A DNA stretch of 64,000 nt. Origin: Streptomyces tibetensis. GTDB lineage: Bacteria > Actinomycetota > Actinomycetes > Streptomycetales > Streptomycetaceae. Both the position numbers and the translations under genes were made by a program. The stretch is taken from assembly GCF_007655005.1 (NCBI RefSeq), contig NZ_SZVW01000001.1:496001-560000 (forward strand), given 5' to 3'. Below, piece by piece: positions 25,060 through 34,625 of the stretch. The stretch's first letter is position 1; each line of letters opens with the position of its first letter. A model generated the notes under the pieces. The model was not told the DNA's origin. It did no database searches and worked only from the letters and a program-made list of their open reading frames with translations.

Positions 25060-27573
25060 TCACTTCGTCGCCTTGTACGTCGCCGCCGCCTGCTCGTAGA
25101 GCCGGGTCACCTCGTCCCGTTCGGACTCCGGGCCGCGCACCTGCACCACGTGGTAACGCCCCTCGACCAGCATCGCGAGGTTGCGGACGTACAACTCGCC
25201 CCCGTCGCCGCCGGTCCAGGTGAACTGCCCCTCGGCCATGGTCCGTCCGCCCACCTCGATCGTCTTCAGCCCGGTGGAGGTGGCCCAGCTGGAGTCCCGG
25301 TACGGCTGCAGCTCCGGCTCCTTCTCCCGCTGGTAGGCCATCGGATCACGTCCGTGCTCCGACGCGCTGTCCCGGCCCGGTACGACGATGAGCTCGAAAT
25401 CGCCCTTGGAGTAGACGACCTGGCCGCTGCCGCCCCGCGCGGCGCGGCTCCAGCCCTTGGCGACGGCCACCTGGAAGCCCGCCGGGTCCTTGCGCAGGGT
25501 GAATCCGTCGGCGGCACCGGGGCCGGTGGTCTGCGTCTCGGTGGTGCCGGCCGACGACGAGGGGCTCTTCTCCGGCTCGGGCGAGGTCTGCTCGGGCCGG
25601 GGCTCGCTGCTGGCGTCCGGCTCGGGCGCCTGACTCACCTCACCGGCGGCACCGGTGCGGTCCGTGCCGCCAGCGCCCTCGCTGTCCGACTTGGGCATGA
25701 AGAGCATGGCGTAGGCGATCGCCGCGGCCATCGCGAGCAGGACCAGCAGGAGCAGGGTGCGGCCGAGGCGGCGCGGCGAACCGGACTCCTTCTTGGCCCG
25801 CTTGTGCCGCCCGTGATGCGCGGGCAGCCCTGCCTTCCGCCGCCGCACCAGCTCGCCCCTGCGCCGTACGACGGGCAGCCGGCTGGCGTCCACGGGCGGC
25901 GCCGCGACGACGTGCACCCCGGCCTCCGGCTCGGGCGCCGAGCGCACCAGCGAGCGCAGCCAGCCCCGCACTTCCTCGAAGTCGAGGCGCTCGGTGGGGT
26001 CCTGGCGCAGCAGCGACTCCACGACCGGCCGCAGCGGCCCGCACTCCTCGGCGTAGGCGGGCGGTTCCGCGCACACCATCTGCACCAGCTCGGCCGTCGA
26101 CTCCTCCGGGTAGGGCGCATGCCCCTGTACGGCCCTGAAGAGCAGCGCGCCGAGCGCCCACAGGTCGGTCGCGGGACCGATCGGCGCCGCCAACTGCCAG
26201 TTCTCGTGCACGGGTCCGGCCTGCTCCGGCGCCCAGCGCTCGGTCACCGGCCCGACCACGGCCATCCGCGCCTGCCGCGCCCGTTCGGCGGCCAGCGCCG
26301 TGGCCGGGCCGCGCCGGGGGGCGGGGGTGTCGGCGACCAGGTCGTCCCACCGGGTGGACTCGCCCTGGGCCTCGGTCTCGGGGGCCGGCGGGAGCGCCGC
26401 CTGCTCTCCACCGCGCGGCGTCGGCGCGCCACCGGTCGTGCCGCGAGGCGTGGCGCCATGCCAAGCGGTCGACCGTGGACCGCCGTCCACCCCGTAGGGG
26501 TCCGCGATCCGCCCCGGCGGTACGGCGCCGGGGGCCGTGCCCTGCCCGGGGATGTACGGCGACTGGGACGATCCGCTGCCGTAGGGTGCCGCGTCGCCGT
26601 CCGGGGCGGGCCGGACTCCGGGCAGGGCCGCCCGCCCACCCTGCTGAACCTCCTGCACCCGTGCTGCGGCCCGGGCACCCGCCCGGTAGGCCGCGATCGC
26701 CCCGGCACGCGCCGCCCGCGGGTCCCCGCTGTCCTCCACCGGCCCGCGCGCGGGCACCACCCGTGCACCGCCCGCGGTGTCACCTCCTGCCGAGGGCAGC
26801 CCTCTGGCCTCCCGGGCCTCTATGGCAGCGCGCCGCGCGGCCTCGGGATCACCGGAGCCACCGGCCGGCCCCGAACCTCCCGGAGCGCTGACGCCGCGGA
26901 CCGGCCCGGCACCGCCACCCTCCTGCCCCGACGGCTGCCCGGACTCCTCGAAGGCCGGTTCCGGAACCGGGTCGTACCCGCACAGGGCCTCCTCGGCGGC
27001 ACCCACCGCGAGCCCGGTCAGCATCACCCGGCCGTCGTCGCAGACGAGCACCGTGCGCGCGGTGATGTTCCGGTGCACCCAGCCGTGCGCATGCAGCACC
27101 CGAAGGGCCATCAGCACGTCGGAGGCCACCTCGGCCGCCCGGTACGGCGTCAACGGCTTCTCGGCGAGCAGCGCCGCCAGCGGGCGCGCGGCCACCAGTT
27201 CACTGACGATCCACAGCGAGCCGCCCTCGGCGAACACGTCGAAGACCTGGTCGAGCCGGGGATGGTCGGGAATGGCCGCGGCGGCCTGCGCCGCCTCCAC
27301 CGCGCGTCGCACCACCGGGTCCGTGGGCCGCCTCGGGCCACCACGTCCGCCGGGCCGCCGCGCGCCGCCGTGTCTGGCGGTGAAACCGTCGGGCAGCCCC
27401 TCCGCGTCGAGCACCTCGGCCTCGACCACCTCGGGCAACGGGATCTGCCGGACCAGGACTTCCTGTCCGCTGTAGGTGTCGAAGGCCCGGGTCTCGGTGA
27501 GTTCGTACTCGTCGGACGGAGGCAGCGGCAGGCGGTAGCGGTCGGCCAGCACCCGACCCGCGTAGTCGTCCAC
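25060..27573 (-). CDS. pseudokinase with large insert and extracellular sensor domain
   Basis: The protein has 837 residues (GTG at 27573 with GGGGAGG six bases upstream). It aligns with the neighbouring kinases, but every catalytic motif is lost: no Gly-rich loop, VAVK becomes VLVRQ (Arg42), HRDxKxxN becomes HRNITARTV (Asn169), and DFG becomes Gly-Leu-Ala at 187-189. About 230 residues of Gly/Ala/Pro/Arg-rich sequence are inserted where the activation loop should be, after which the C-lobe resumes (WAPEQAG, TDLWALGALLFRAVQG). Further on are a membrane helix (LLLLVLLAMAAAIAYAML) and an extracellular domain opening DPAGFQVAVAKGW. Probably a scaffold or ligand-sensing partner of the active kinases; this is inference. 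Confidence 0.88.
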   Translation of the reverse strand: MDDYAGRVLADRYRLPLPPSDEYELTETRAFDTYSGQEVLVRQIPLPEVVEAEVLDAEGLPDGFTARHGGARRPGGRGGPRRPTDPVVRRAVEAAQAAAAIPDHPRLDQVFDVFAEGGSLWIVSELVAARPLAALLAEKPLTPYRAAEVASDVLMALRVLHAHGWVHRNITARTVLVCDDGRVMLTGLAVGAAEEALCGYDPVPEPAFEESGQPSGQEGGGAGPVRGVSAPGGSGPAGGSGDPEAARRAAIEAREARGLPSAGGDTAGGARVVPARGPVEDSGDPRAARAGAIAAYRAGARAAARVQEVQQGGRAALPGVRPAPDGDAAPYGSGSSQSPYIPGQGTAPGAVPPGRIADPYGVDGGPRSTAWHGATPRGTTGGAPTPRGGEQAALPPAPETEAQGESTRWDDLVADTPAPRRGPATALAAERARQARMAVVGPVTERWAPEQAGPVHENWQLAAPIGPATDLWALGALLFRAVQGHAPYPEESTAELVQMVCAEPPAYAEECGPLRPVVESLLRQDPTERLDFEEVRGWLRSLVRSAPEPEAGVHVVAAPPVDASRLPVVRRRGELVRRRKAGLPAHHGRHKRAKKESGSPRRLGRTLLLLVLLAMAAAIAYAMLFMPKSDSEGAGGTDRTGAAGEVSQAPEPDASSEPRPEQTSPEPEKSPSSSAGTTETQTTGPGAADGFTLRKDPAGFQVAVAKGWSRAARGGSGQVVYSKGDFELIVVPGRDSASEHGRDPMAYQREKEPELQPYRDSSWATSTGLKTIEVGGRTMAEGQFTWTGGDGGELYVRNLAMLVEGRYHVVQVRGPESERDEVTRLYEQAAATYKATK

Positions 27574-27726
27574 GTTGCCTCCCCCGGCAGCCCGGTCGGT
27601 CCCATCCGTTCGCCCCACGGTCCGCTCCGACTGCGCACGGTCCGCAAATATTTACGATACGTGCCGCAGGCAACCCGCAACGGAGGGATGCCAGATCTCA
27701 CTCCCCAAACCCCGGGGGCCTCATGC

Positions 27727-29793
27727 TCAGGACTTGGGTTCGAAGGTCTTCGTCAGGGTCCGCCACGTCTCCTTGCGCAGCGCGCCGTCCCAGTCGGACG
27801 CCTTCGCCGTGTACATCAGCGCGTACCCCTGCCGGTCGTCCACCACGAAACCCCGGTCGATCGTCCGGTACTTGGTGCCGCCGTCGGTGTAGGTGAACTC
27901 CCAGTCGGCCGTGTTCCAGTCGCGGTAGTCCACCTTCTCTATGCGGATCTTCTTGTACTGCGCGCGCACCATGTAGCGTTCCTGGCTCTTCCAGTCCGCC
28001 ACCGGGTCGCCCTTGGGCGTGGACGTCCAGGCGATGAGCAGCTTCTGCCCGTCGGGCCCGGTGAAGCGGTCGCCCGCCGCACCCGTCGACTGGTACTTCC
28101 AGCCCTTCGGCAGACCGATCGAGTACCCCTGGCTTCCCTGGTGAGTGGACTGCGCGGCGGTGCCCTTCCCGCCGGAGCCGCCCTCGTCCGACGAGCCGCT
28201 CGCCTGGCCGTCAGGCTTGCTGTTCGAGGCGGCTCCGGACGGCGTCGCCTGGGTCTTCGTGCCGTCCGTGCGCGTGCCGTCGCTCTCGTCGCCCTTGGTG
28301 TCCGCGCTGCTCGACGCAGTGGCGACGGTCTTCCCGCCGCCCTTGCCGGAGGCCCCCTCCGAGCCCTTGTCGTCACCGCTGAGCGCGATGGCGAGCACGG
28401 TGCCGATCACGGCGAGCACCACGACCACCGCGATGATCATCAGGGTCCGTCGCGGCACCACGTCGGTGAGCGGCGCCCGGGGCACCGGCCTCTGCGGCAG
28501 GTCCGGCGGCGGCATCACGGGCCACCCCGAACTCCGCCCTCCGGAGGCCGTCTTCGACTCCGGCGCGCTCCGCTCACCGGCGCCCGTGGACGCGGCCGAG
28601 CCCGACTGCGCCACGGACGCACCCGCGGCGCCGGCCCGCCCCGCGCCGCTGTCCGACGCGGAGGAGGTCGTACCCGCCGCCCCGGAGGCGGCCTCGTCGG
28701 CACCGGACGGGGCCGAAGCGGATTTGGCGGAAGCCGCCGCCGATCCCACGGCTGCGGATCCCGCCGCGGCCTTGCGCACGGAACGCAGTGCTCCGCGCAG
28801 CCGCTCCCCGGCCTCCTCGCCGCGCTTGCTCCCGGCGCCCGCCGAACTCCCCTTGCGCGAGGACCTGTCCGGCTGCGCGGGCAGCGGCACGACCTTCGTG
28901 GCGTCCATCGGCTCCGGCTCGGCCGTTGCCGGCGCGTGCAGCACCGAGTTCAGCATCGCCCGGGCGCCCGCGTCGTCGAGTCGCTGCGCGGGGTCCTTGG
29001 TGAGCAGCCCGTGGATGACGTCCGCCAGCGGACCGGCGTTCTTCGGTTCCTCCAGCGGCTCGGTCATCACGGCCGTGAGAGTCGCTATGGCCGACCCCTT
29101 GTCGTACGGCGGCGCGCCCTCCACCGCCGCGTACAGCAGGCCCCCGAGCGACCACAGGTCGGCCGCCGGACCCGGCTTGTGCCCACGCGCCCGCTCCGGG
29201 GAGATGTAGGAGGGCGCGCCGACGAGCATGCCGGTCGAGGTGATGGACGGGTCGCCCTCGACCTGGGCGATGCCGAAGTCGGTGAGCACGACCCGGCCGT
29301 CCTCGGCGATCAGCACGTTCGACGGCTTCACGTCGCGGTGCAGGATGCCCTCGCGGTGGGCGGACCGCAGCACGTCGAGGACGGCGAGCCCGACCTCCGC
29401 GGCACGCTTCGGGTCGAGGAGGCCGTCCTCCCGGATGACCTCGGCGAGCGACTTGCCCTCGACGAGTTCCATGACGATCCAGGGCCGGTCGTCCTCCTGG
29501 ACCACGTCGAAGACCGTCACGGCGCTGTTGTTACGGATCCGCGCGATCGCCTTGGCCTCGCGCAGCGTCCGCGTGATCAGCCGCCGCTTCTCCTCCTCGT
29601 CGATGTTCGACGGGAACCGCAGCTCCTTGACGGCGACCGTCCGCCCGAGGGTCTCGTCCTGGGCCCGCCACACGGTGCCCATGCCGCCGCGGCCGAGCAC
29701 CTTGCCCAGCCGGTAACGCCCCGCGAGGAGACGCTCCCTGTTGTCCTGACGAGTGTCCTGACGAGATGTGCCCGCCCGCTCCGCCTCCGACAT
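27727..29793 (-). CDS. Ser/Thr protein kinase with extracellular sensor domain
   Basis: The protein has 688 residues; the ATG at 29793 follows GAGGGG by 5 bp (an ATG at 29805 is also in frame). The kinase domain is intact: GRGGMGTVW, VAVKELRFP, HRDVKPSNV, DFGIAQVEGDPSIT and SYISPERARG. A long Ala/Ser/Lys/Arg-rich juxtamembrane region (about 300-470) may hold many phosphorylation sites. After the membrane helix (LMIIAVVVVLAVIGTVLAIAL) and a Ser/Gly/Lys linker, the extracellular domain opens QGYSIGLPKGWKYQSTG, as in the other kinases here. It is the first gene of the leftward kinase series. Confidence 0.93.
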   Translation of the reverse strand: MSEAERAGTSRQDTRQDNRERLLAGRYRLGKVLGRGGMGTVWRAQDETLGRTVAVKELRFPSNIDEEEKRRLITRTLREAKAIARIRNNSAVTVFDVVQEDDRPWIVMELVEGKSLAEVIREDGLLDPKRAAEVGLAVLDVLRSAHREGILHRDVKPSNVLIAEDGRVVLTDFGIAQVEGDPSITSTGMLVGAPSYISPERARGHKPGPAADLWSLGGLLYAAVEGAPPYDKGSAIATLTAVMTEPLEEPKNAGPLADVIHGLLTKDPAQRLDDAGARAMLNSVLHAPATAEPEPMDATKVVPLPAQPDRSSRKGSSAGAGSKRGEEAGERLRGALRSVRKAAAGSAAVGSAAASAKSASAPSGADEAASGAAGTTSSASDSGAGRAGAAGASVAQSGSAASTGAGERSAPESKTASGGRSSGWPVMPPPDLPQRPVPRAPLTDVVPRRTLMIIAVVVVLAVIGTVLAIALSGDDKGSEGASGKGGGKTVATASSSADTKGDESDGTRTDGTKTQATPSGAASNSKPDGQASGSSDEGGSGGKGTAAQSTHQGSQGYSIGLPKGWKYQSTGAAGDRFTGPDGQKLLIAWTSTPKGDPVADWKSQERYMVRAQYKKIRIEKVDYRDWNTADWEFTYTDGGTKYRTIDRGFVVDDRQGYALMYTAKASDWDGALRKETWRTLTKTFEPKS

Positions 29794-29964
29794 GCGTCCC
29801 CTCATGCAACCCGCCCTGACAGAGCCTCCATTGTCTCTCACCCGACAAGTGCCCGGCGCCCAGGGGCCCCCTGGCGGACACCGGCGGCCCCGCCGGGCGC
29901 GAACCCGGGTGCGGCGGGCCCCACGCCGCCTTGCATGATGGGCTCTGACCTGGGAGGAGCCCGT

Positions 29965-31008
29965 ATGCCACCGATTCGGACCTTGCTGGCCCTGCCGGTG
30001 GTCGCCGCCCTGTTCGGTCTGCCCCCGGCCGACTCGTCGGCCCTGTCGATGCCGCCCACGGACGCGGTGCTGCCCCTGCTGGTGACCCAGGGCAGGGCCC
30101 CGGCCGCGGCCCTGCTGGCCCAGGAGGGCACCACCTCCCGCTATGCCGCCGCCGGTTCGTCGATCGCCCGGTCGGACCACTTCCGCGCCGGCAGCATCAC
30201 GAAGACGTTCATCGCGACGGTCGTGCTGCAACTGGCCGCCGAACACCGGCTGTCACTGTCCGACACGGTGGAGCAGCACCTGCCCGGCCTGGTGCGGGGA
30301 GCCGGCAACGACGGCCGCGCGCTGACCCTGCGCTCCCTGCTCACCCACACCAGCGGCCTGCGCGACTACACCAAGGACACCGACGGGACCGCGCCCGTCA
30401 CACCCCGTCAGGCCCTGAACCTCGCTCTCACCCACCCTCCGGCCGAACGCGGCCGCTTCTCGTACTCGAACACCAACTACGTCCTGCTCGGCCTGGTCAT
30501 CCAGCAGGTCACCGGCCACTCGTACGCCGCCGAGGCCGAGCGCCGCATCCTCACTCCCCTGCGTCTGACGGGCACCTCCTTCCCCGGATCCCGCTCCTCG
30601 CTGCCCTCCCCGCACGGCCGCGCCTACACCGCCGACGGCACCGACGTCACCGAACTCGACCCGCGGGTGGCCGGGGCCGCGGGTGAGTTGGTGACCACGC
30701 TCGCCGACCTCGACCGCTTCTACGGGGCGCTGCTCGGCGGCCGGCTGCTGCCCCCGCACTGGCTGCGCGAGATGCTCGACACCCGTGCCGCACACGGCGC
30801 GTACGGCATGGGGCTCTTCCCCGAGAGGCTTCCGTGCGGCACGACGGTGTGGGGACACAACGGGCACATATCCGGCAGCTACGCGCGCACCGCAGCCACC
30901 GTCGACGGCCGACGTGTCCTCACCTTCCGCGTGAACACGGACGCGATAGCCGATCCCGGTCTCGAACCCGCGGTGCTCGCGGCCGAGTTCTGCCCCCGCA
31001 CCTCGTAG
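29965..31008 (+). CDS. secreted serine hydrolase, class C beta-lactamase / D-Ala-D-Ala carboxypeptidase type
   Basis: The protein has 347 residues with a short signal peptide (about 1-27). The penicillin-recognising motifs are Ser77-x-x-Lys80 (SITK), Tyr167-Ser-Asn169 and His298-Asn-Gly300, the set used by class C beta-lactamases, DD-carboxypeptidases and related esterases. LLTHTSGLRDY and YSNTNYVLLG are typical of the DD-peptidase/esterase group. Whether it hydrolyses peptidoglycan, beta-lactams or esters cannot be told. GGGAGGAG lies about 6 bp before the ATG. It is divergent from the kinase series. Confidence 0.9.
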   Translation: MPPIRTLLALPVVAALFGLPPADSSALSMPPTDAVLPLLVTQGRAPAAALLAQEGTTSRYAAAGSSIARSDHFRAGSITKTFIATVVLQLAAEHRLSLSDTVEQHLPGLVRGAGNDGRALTLRSLLTHTSGLRDYTKDTDGTAPVTPRQALNLALTHPPAERGRFSYSNTNYVLLGLVIQQVTGHSYAAEAERRILTPLRLTGTSFPGSRSSLPSPHGRAYTADGTDVTELDPRVAGAAGELVTTLADLDRFYGALLGGRLLPPHWLREMLDTRAAHGAYGMGLFPERLPCGTTVWGHNGHISGSYARTAATVDGRRVLTFRVNTDAIADPGLEPAVLAAEFCPRTS

Positions 31009-31365
31009 AACGACCGGGTTCCGAACGAAGATCCCGCTTCCCGACACTCGTTCGGGTGATGTCCGGCAGGCCAGGGAGGGCAGACAGGGCCTGACAGACC
31101 TGGCAGCCCCGGCAGACCTGGCAGGGCCGGCAAAACCTGGCAGCCCCGGCCACACCCGGCACAGCCCCACCGTGCCCGGCGCACCCTGGCCGTAACCGGC
31201 ACAGCCCAACCCCGCCCGGCGCACCCTGGCCGTAACCGGCACAGCCCGGCCGTAACCGGCACATCCGCACCGTGCCCGGCACAGCCCCACCGTGCCCGGC
31301 ACAGCCCCACCATGCCCGGCACAGCCCAGCCGCACCCGGCACACCCCGGCCGCACCCCCGCAGGG
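31009..31365. other. gene-free region made mostly of degenerate tandem repeats
   Basis: These 357 bp between two convergent genes hold no ORF of coding quality. Most of the stretch (see the repeat entry) is built of variants of one short unit. Confidence 0.6.
31084..31360. repeat. degenerate short tandem repeat (CCCGGCACAGCCCCA-like unit)
   Basis: Variants of a 15-20 bp unit built around CCGGCACAGCCC, with CGTGCC, CGTAACCGG or CCTGG connectors, repeat over about 280 bp between the convergent serine hydrolase and glpD genes. Several copies are identical near 31270-31330. It could form alternating hairpins and act as a terminator zone, but more likely it is simple slippage DNA. Confidence 0.7.
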
Positions 31366-33072
31366 TCACAACGGCACGATGTCCGGCGCCCCCAGCCGTG
31401 CCGCGTCCGCCGTCAGGTCGTCCGGCTGCCGCTGCGACTCCCGCTCGGCCTCCACCCGCTTCTGGTAGTGCTCGACCTCGCGCTCGATCTGGCCCTTGTC
31501 CCAGCCGAGCACGGGCGCCATCAGCTCGGCGGCGTCACGTGCGCTGCGGGCGCCCCGGTCGAAGGTCTCGATCGAGATGCGCGTCCGCCGGGTCAGCACG
31601 TCGTCCAGGTGCCGCGCCCCCTCGTGGGAGGCCGCGTACACGATCTCGGCGCGCAGATAGTCGTCGGCCGCGGCCAGTGGCTCGCCCAGCGACGGGTCCT
31701 CGGCGATGAGCTGGAGAAGCTCCTCGGTCAACGTCCCGTAGCGGTTCAGCAGGTGCTCGACCCGCACCACATGCAGTCCGGTCCGGGCGGCGATCCGCGC
31801 CCGCGCGTTCCACAGCGCCCGGTAGCCCTCGGCGCCCAGCAGCGGCACGTCCTCGGTGACGCAGTCGGCGACGCGCATGTCGAGCCCGTGCACCGCCGCG
31901 TCCACCGCGTCCTTGGCCATGACCCGGTACGTCGTGTACTTGCCGCCCGCCACGACGACCAGCCCGGGCACCGGGTGCGCCACGGTGTGCTCGCGCGACA
32001 GCTTGCTGGTGGCGTCCGACTCGCCGGCGAGCAGCGGTCGCAGGCCCGCGTACACGCCCTGGACGTCGTCCCTGGTGAGCGGCACCGCCAGCACCGAGTT
32101 CACATGATCCAGCAGGTAGTCGATGTCCGCGCTGGACGCGGCCGGGTGCGCCTTGTCGAGGTCCCAGTCGGTGTCCGTGGTGCCGACGATCCAGTGCCGG
32201 CCCCAGGGGATCACGAACAGCACGGACTTCTCCGTGCGCAGGATCAGCCCGGTCGTGGAGTGGATCCGGTCGCGCGGCACGACCAGGTGGATGCCCTTGG
32301 ACGCCCGGACGTGGAACTGTCCGCGCTCCCCGACCATCGCCTGGGTGTCGTCCGTCCACACGCCGGTGGCGTTGACGACCTGCTTGGCCCGGATCTCGTA
32401 CTCGCCGCCGCCTTCGACGTCCTGCACCCTCGCTCCGACGACCCGCTCGCCCTCGCGCAGGAAGCCCGTCACCCGCGCGCGGTTCGCGGCCTTGGCGCCG
32501 TAGGCCACCGCCGTACGCACCAGGTTCGTCACGTACCGGGCGTCGTCCATCTGGGCGTCGTAGTACTGCAGTGCCCCGACCAGCGCGTCTTTCTTCAAGC
32601 ACGGGGCCACGCGCAGGGCGTGAGAACGCGTCAGATGGCGGTGCATCGGCAGGCCCCGGCCGTGCCCCCGGGCCATGGACATGGCGTCGTACATGGCGAC
32701 GCCCGAACCCGCGTACAGCCGCTCCCAGCCCTTGTGCTGCAACGGGTACAGGAACGGCACGGGCTTCACCAGATGCGGGGCGAGCCGCTCCAGCAGCAGG
32801 CCGCGCTCCTTCAGTGCCTCGCGGACGAGTGCGAAGTCGAGCATCTCCAGATAGCGCAGGCCTCCGTGGATGAGCTTGCTGGACCGGCTGGAGGTGCCGG
32901 ACGCCCAGTCACGCGCCTCGACCAGACCTGTGGACAAGCCCCGGGTCACCGCATCGAGCGCGGTACCCGCACCCACCACGCCTGCACCCACGACCAGCAC
33001 GTCCAGCTCGCGCTCGGCCATGGATGCGAGTGACTCGGCGCGCTGCGCCGGTCCGAGTGTCGCTGTCCTCAC
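31366..33072 (-). CDS. glpD: FAD-dependent glycerol-3-phosphate dehydrogenase
   Basis: The protein has 568 residues and oxidises sn-glycerol-3-phosphate to dihydroxyacetone phosphate at the membrane, passing electrons to quinone. The FAD-binding motif is VVGAGVVGAGTALDA, followed by SSRSSKLIHGGLRYLE, the conserved substrate/flavin region of GlpD, and NATGVWTDD and GGKYTTYRVMA further on. The C-terminal helical domain is present. The GTG at 33072 is chosen because GGGAGG is 6 bp upstream and the extra N-terminus of longer frames is not family-like. No other glp gene is adjacent. Confidence 0.93.
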   Translation of the reverse strand: MRTATLGPAQRAESLASMAERELDVLVVGAGVVGAGTALDAVTRGLSTGLVEARDWASGTSSRSSKLIHGGLRYLEMLDFALVREALKERGLLLERLAPHLVKPVPFLYPLQHKGWERLYAGSGVAMYDAMSMARGHGRGLPMHRHLTRSHALRVAPCLKKDALVGALQYYDAQMDDARYVTNLVRTAVAYGAKAANRARVTGFLREGERVVGARVQDVEGGGEYEIRAKQVVNATGVWTDDTQAMVGERGQFHVRASKGIHLVVPRDRIHSTTGLILRTEKSVLFVIPWGRHWIVGTTDTDWDLDKAHPAASSADIDYLLDHVNSVLAVPLTRDDVQGVYAGLRPLLAGESDATSKLSREHTVAHPVPGLVVVAGGKYTTYRVMAKDAVDAAVHGLDMRVADCVTEDVPLLGAEGYRALWNARARIAARTGLHVVRVEHLLNRYGTLTEELLQLIAEDPSLGEPLAAADDYLRAEIVYAASHEGARHLDDVLTRRTRISIETFDRGARSARDAAELMAPVLGWDKGQIEREVEHYQKRVEAERESQRQPDDLTADAARLGAPDIVPL

Positions 33073-33341
33073 CGCTGCCTCCCGCTCATCGGTCGCGCCG
33101 GCCGCACCCGTCGGGTGCGGCCCCGTCCGTATCCCCCTGCCCAGATTCTGACCGGGTTGCCCGACTTCAGCCACCACGGGCCCGCAGCCTGTGGACAACG
33201 CTCACGGAACACTCACCGAAACTCGGCCGAGCAATCCCGCATATCGGTCATATTTACTCCTAGTCTGACATTGCGCTCGCCCGTCCTGTCCACAGGGCTT
33301 GCGTACCTGTCCCACTTCGGCTATCGGGAAGGACGGCCGCC

Positions 33342-34550
33342 ATGCCCGCAGATCTCGCCGTCATCGGACTCGGCCCGTACGGCCTGCCCCTGGCCCAGGG
33401 CGCCGTCGCCGCCGGCATCCCCACCCTCGGCTACCGGACCGGCCCCGAGACGGGCTCGCTGAGCCCCGCCGAGCTGCGCCGGATGCTCTCGGGGGGCTTC
33501 CGGCCGGCCACCGACCCCGCCGAGCTCGGCAGGGTACGCACCGCGGTCATCTGCGCGCCGACTCCGCCCGGAGCCGACGGCGGGCTGGACCTGAGCCAGC
33601 TGGAAACGGCCGCCCGCACCCTGGCCGGCCATCTGCGCCCGCACACCACGGTGATCCTGGAGTCACCGGTGCACCCGGGGACGACAGAGGGATTCCTGCG
33701 TCCGCTCCTCGAAGAGGGCTCCGGGCTGCGTGCGGGCCGCGACTTCCACCTCGCCTACTCCCCCAGCCGTGTCGACCCCGGCAATCGCGACGTCACGCCG
33801 GCCACCACTCCCAAGGTCATCGGCGGTCTCACCCCGGCCTGCACCGAGTCGGCCGCCGCCTTCTACGGGCGGCTGACCGACAAGGTGGTACGCGCGCGTG
33901 GACTGCGCGAGGCGGAGACGGTGCACCTGCTGGAGACCAACTACCGGCACGTGAACATCGCCCTCGTGAACGAGATGGCCGTCCTCTGCAACGACCTCGG
34001 CGTCGACCTCTGGGACGTCGTCCGCTGCGCGGAGACCAAGCCGTTCGGCTTCCAGGCGTTCCGCCCGGGCCCCGGCGTGGGCGGCCACTCCGTCCCGCAG
34101 GACCTGACCGCCGGCGGCGGCCGCGGACTGCGCATGGTGGAACTGGCCCAAGAGGTGAACAACCGCATGCCGGGCTACGTCGTCCAGCGCGCCGCCACGC
34201 TCCTCAACGAACACGGCAAGTCGGCCCGGGGCGCGCGCGTGCTCCTCCTCGGTGTCACCTACAAGCCCGACCTCGCCGACCTCGAGGGCACCCCGGCCCG
34301 CGAGATCGCCCTGCGCCTGCGGGAACTGGGCGCGGCGGTCAGCTACCACGACCCCTACGTCCCGGCCTGGAGCGTCCTCGACCACCCCGTCCCCCGCGCG
34401 GACTCCCTCTACGAGGCAGCGGCCGACGCGGACCTGACCATCCTCCTCCAGCAGCACCGCACGTACGACCTCCAGGGCCTGTCGGTGAAGGCCCAGCTCC
34501 TGCTGGACACGCGAGGGGCAGCGCCCATGGGGGCGGCGCATCGGTTGTGA
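33342..34550 (+). CDS. UDP-sugar dehydrogenase-like protein lacking catalytic Cys and Lys
   Basis: The protein has 402 residues and the three-part fold of nucleotide-sugar dehydrogenases of the UDP-ManNAc/UDP-GlcNAc type: GLGPYGLPLA NAD loop at 9-18, ESPVHPGTTEG at 107-117, NIALVNEMAVLCNDLG at 205-220, GPGVGGH at 243-249, and a C-terminal Rossmann domain (LLLGVTYKPDLADLEGTPA). But the nucleophilic Cys of the GVGGHCxPxD motif is Ser250, the catalytic Lys before the ENT motif is His195 and ENT itself reads ETN, and SPERVDPGN has Ser142 for Glu. As a four-electron sugar dehydrogenase it is probably inactive or altered. No surface-polysaccharide genes adjoin it. Confidence 0.85.
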   Translation: MPADLAVIGLGPYGLPLAQGAVAAGIPTLGYRTGPETGSLSPAELRRMLSGGFRPATDPAELGRVRTAVICAPTPPGADGGLDLSQLETAARTLAGHLRPHTTVILESPVHPGTTEGFLRPLLEEGSGLRAGRDFHLAYSPSRVDPGNRDVTPATTPKVIGGLTPACTESAAAFYGRLTDKVVRARGLREAETVHLLETNYRHVNIALVNEMAVLCNDLGVDLWDVVRCAETKPFGFQAFRPGPGVGGHSVPQDLTAGGGRGLRMVELAQEVNNRMPGYVVQRAATLLNEHGKSARGARVLLLGVTYKPDLADLEGTPAREIALRLRELGAAVSYHDPYVPAWSVLDHPVPRADSLYEAAADADLTILLQQHRTYDLQGLSVKAQLLLDTRGAAPMGAAHRL

Positions 34551-34625
34551 AGGGGGGCGCGTGGGGTGCGTGAGCCCAGGCGACCGGTGGCATGAGGCAC
34601 GCGGCGCGGGTACCTTACGGACCAC

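Noticed and set aside
25150-31008. A rightward open frame of almost 2,000 codons antisense to the kinase genes
   Set aside because: High-GC third positions leave antisense frames open; the protein is low-complexity and only its last 347 codons (serine hydrolase, ATG 29965) are real.
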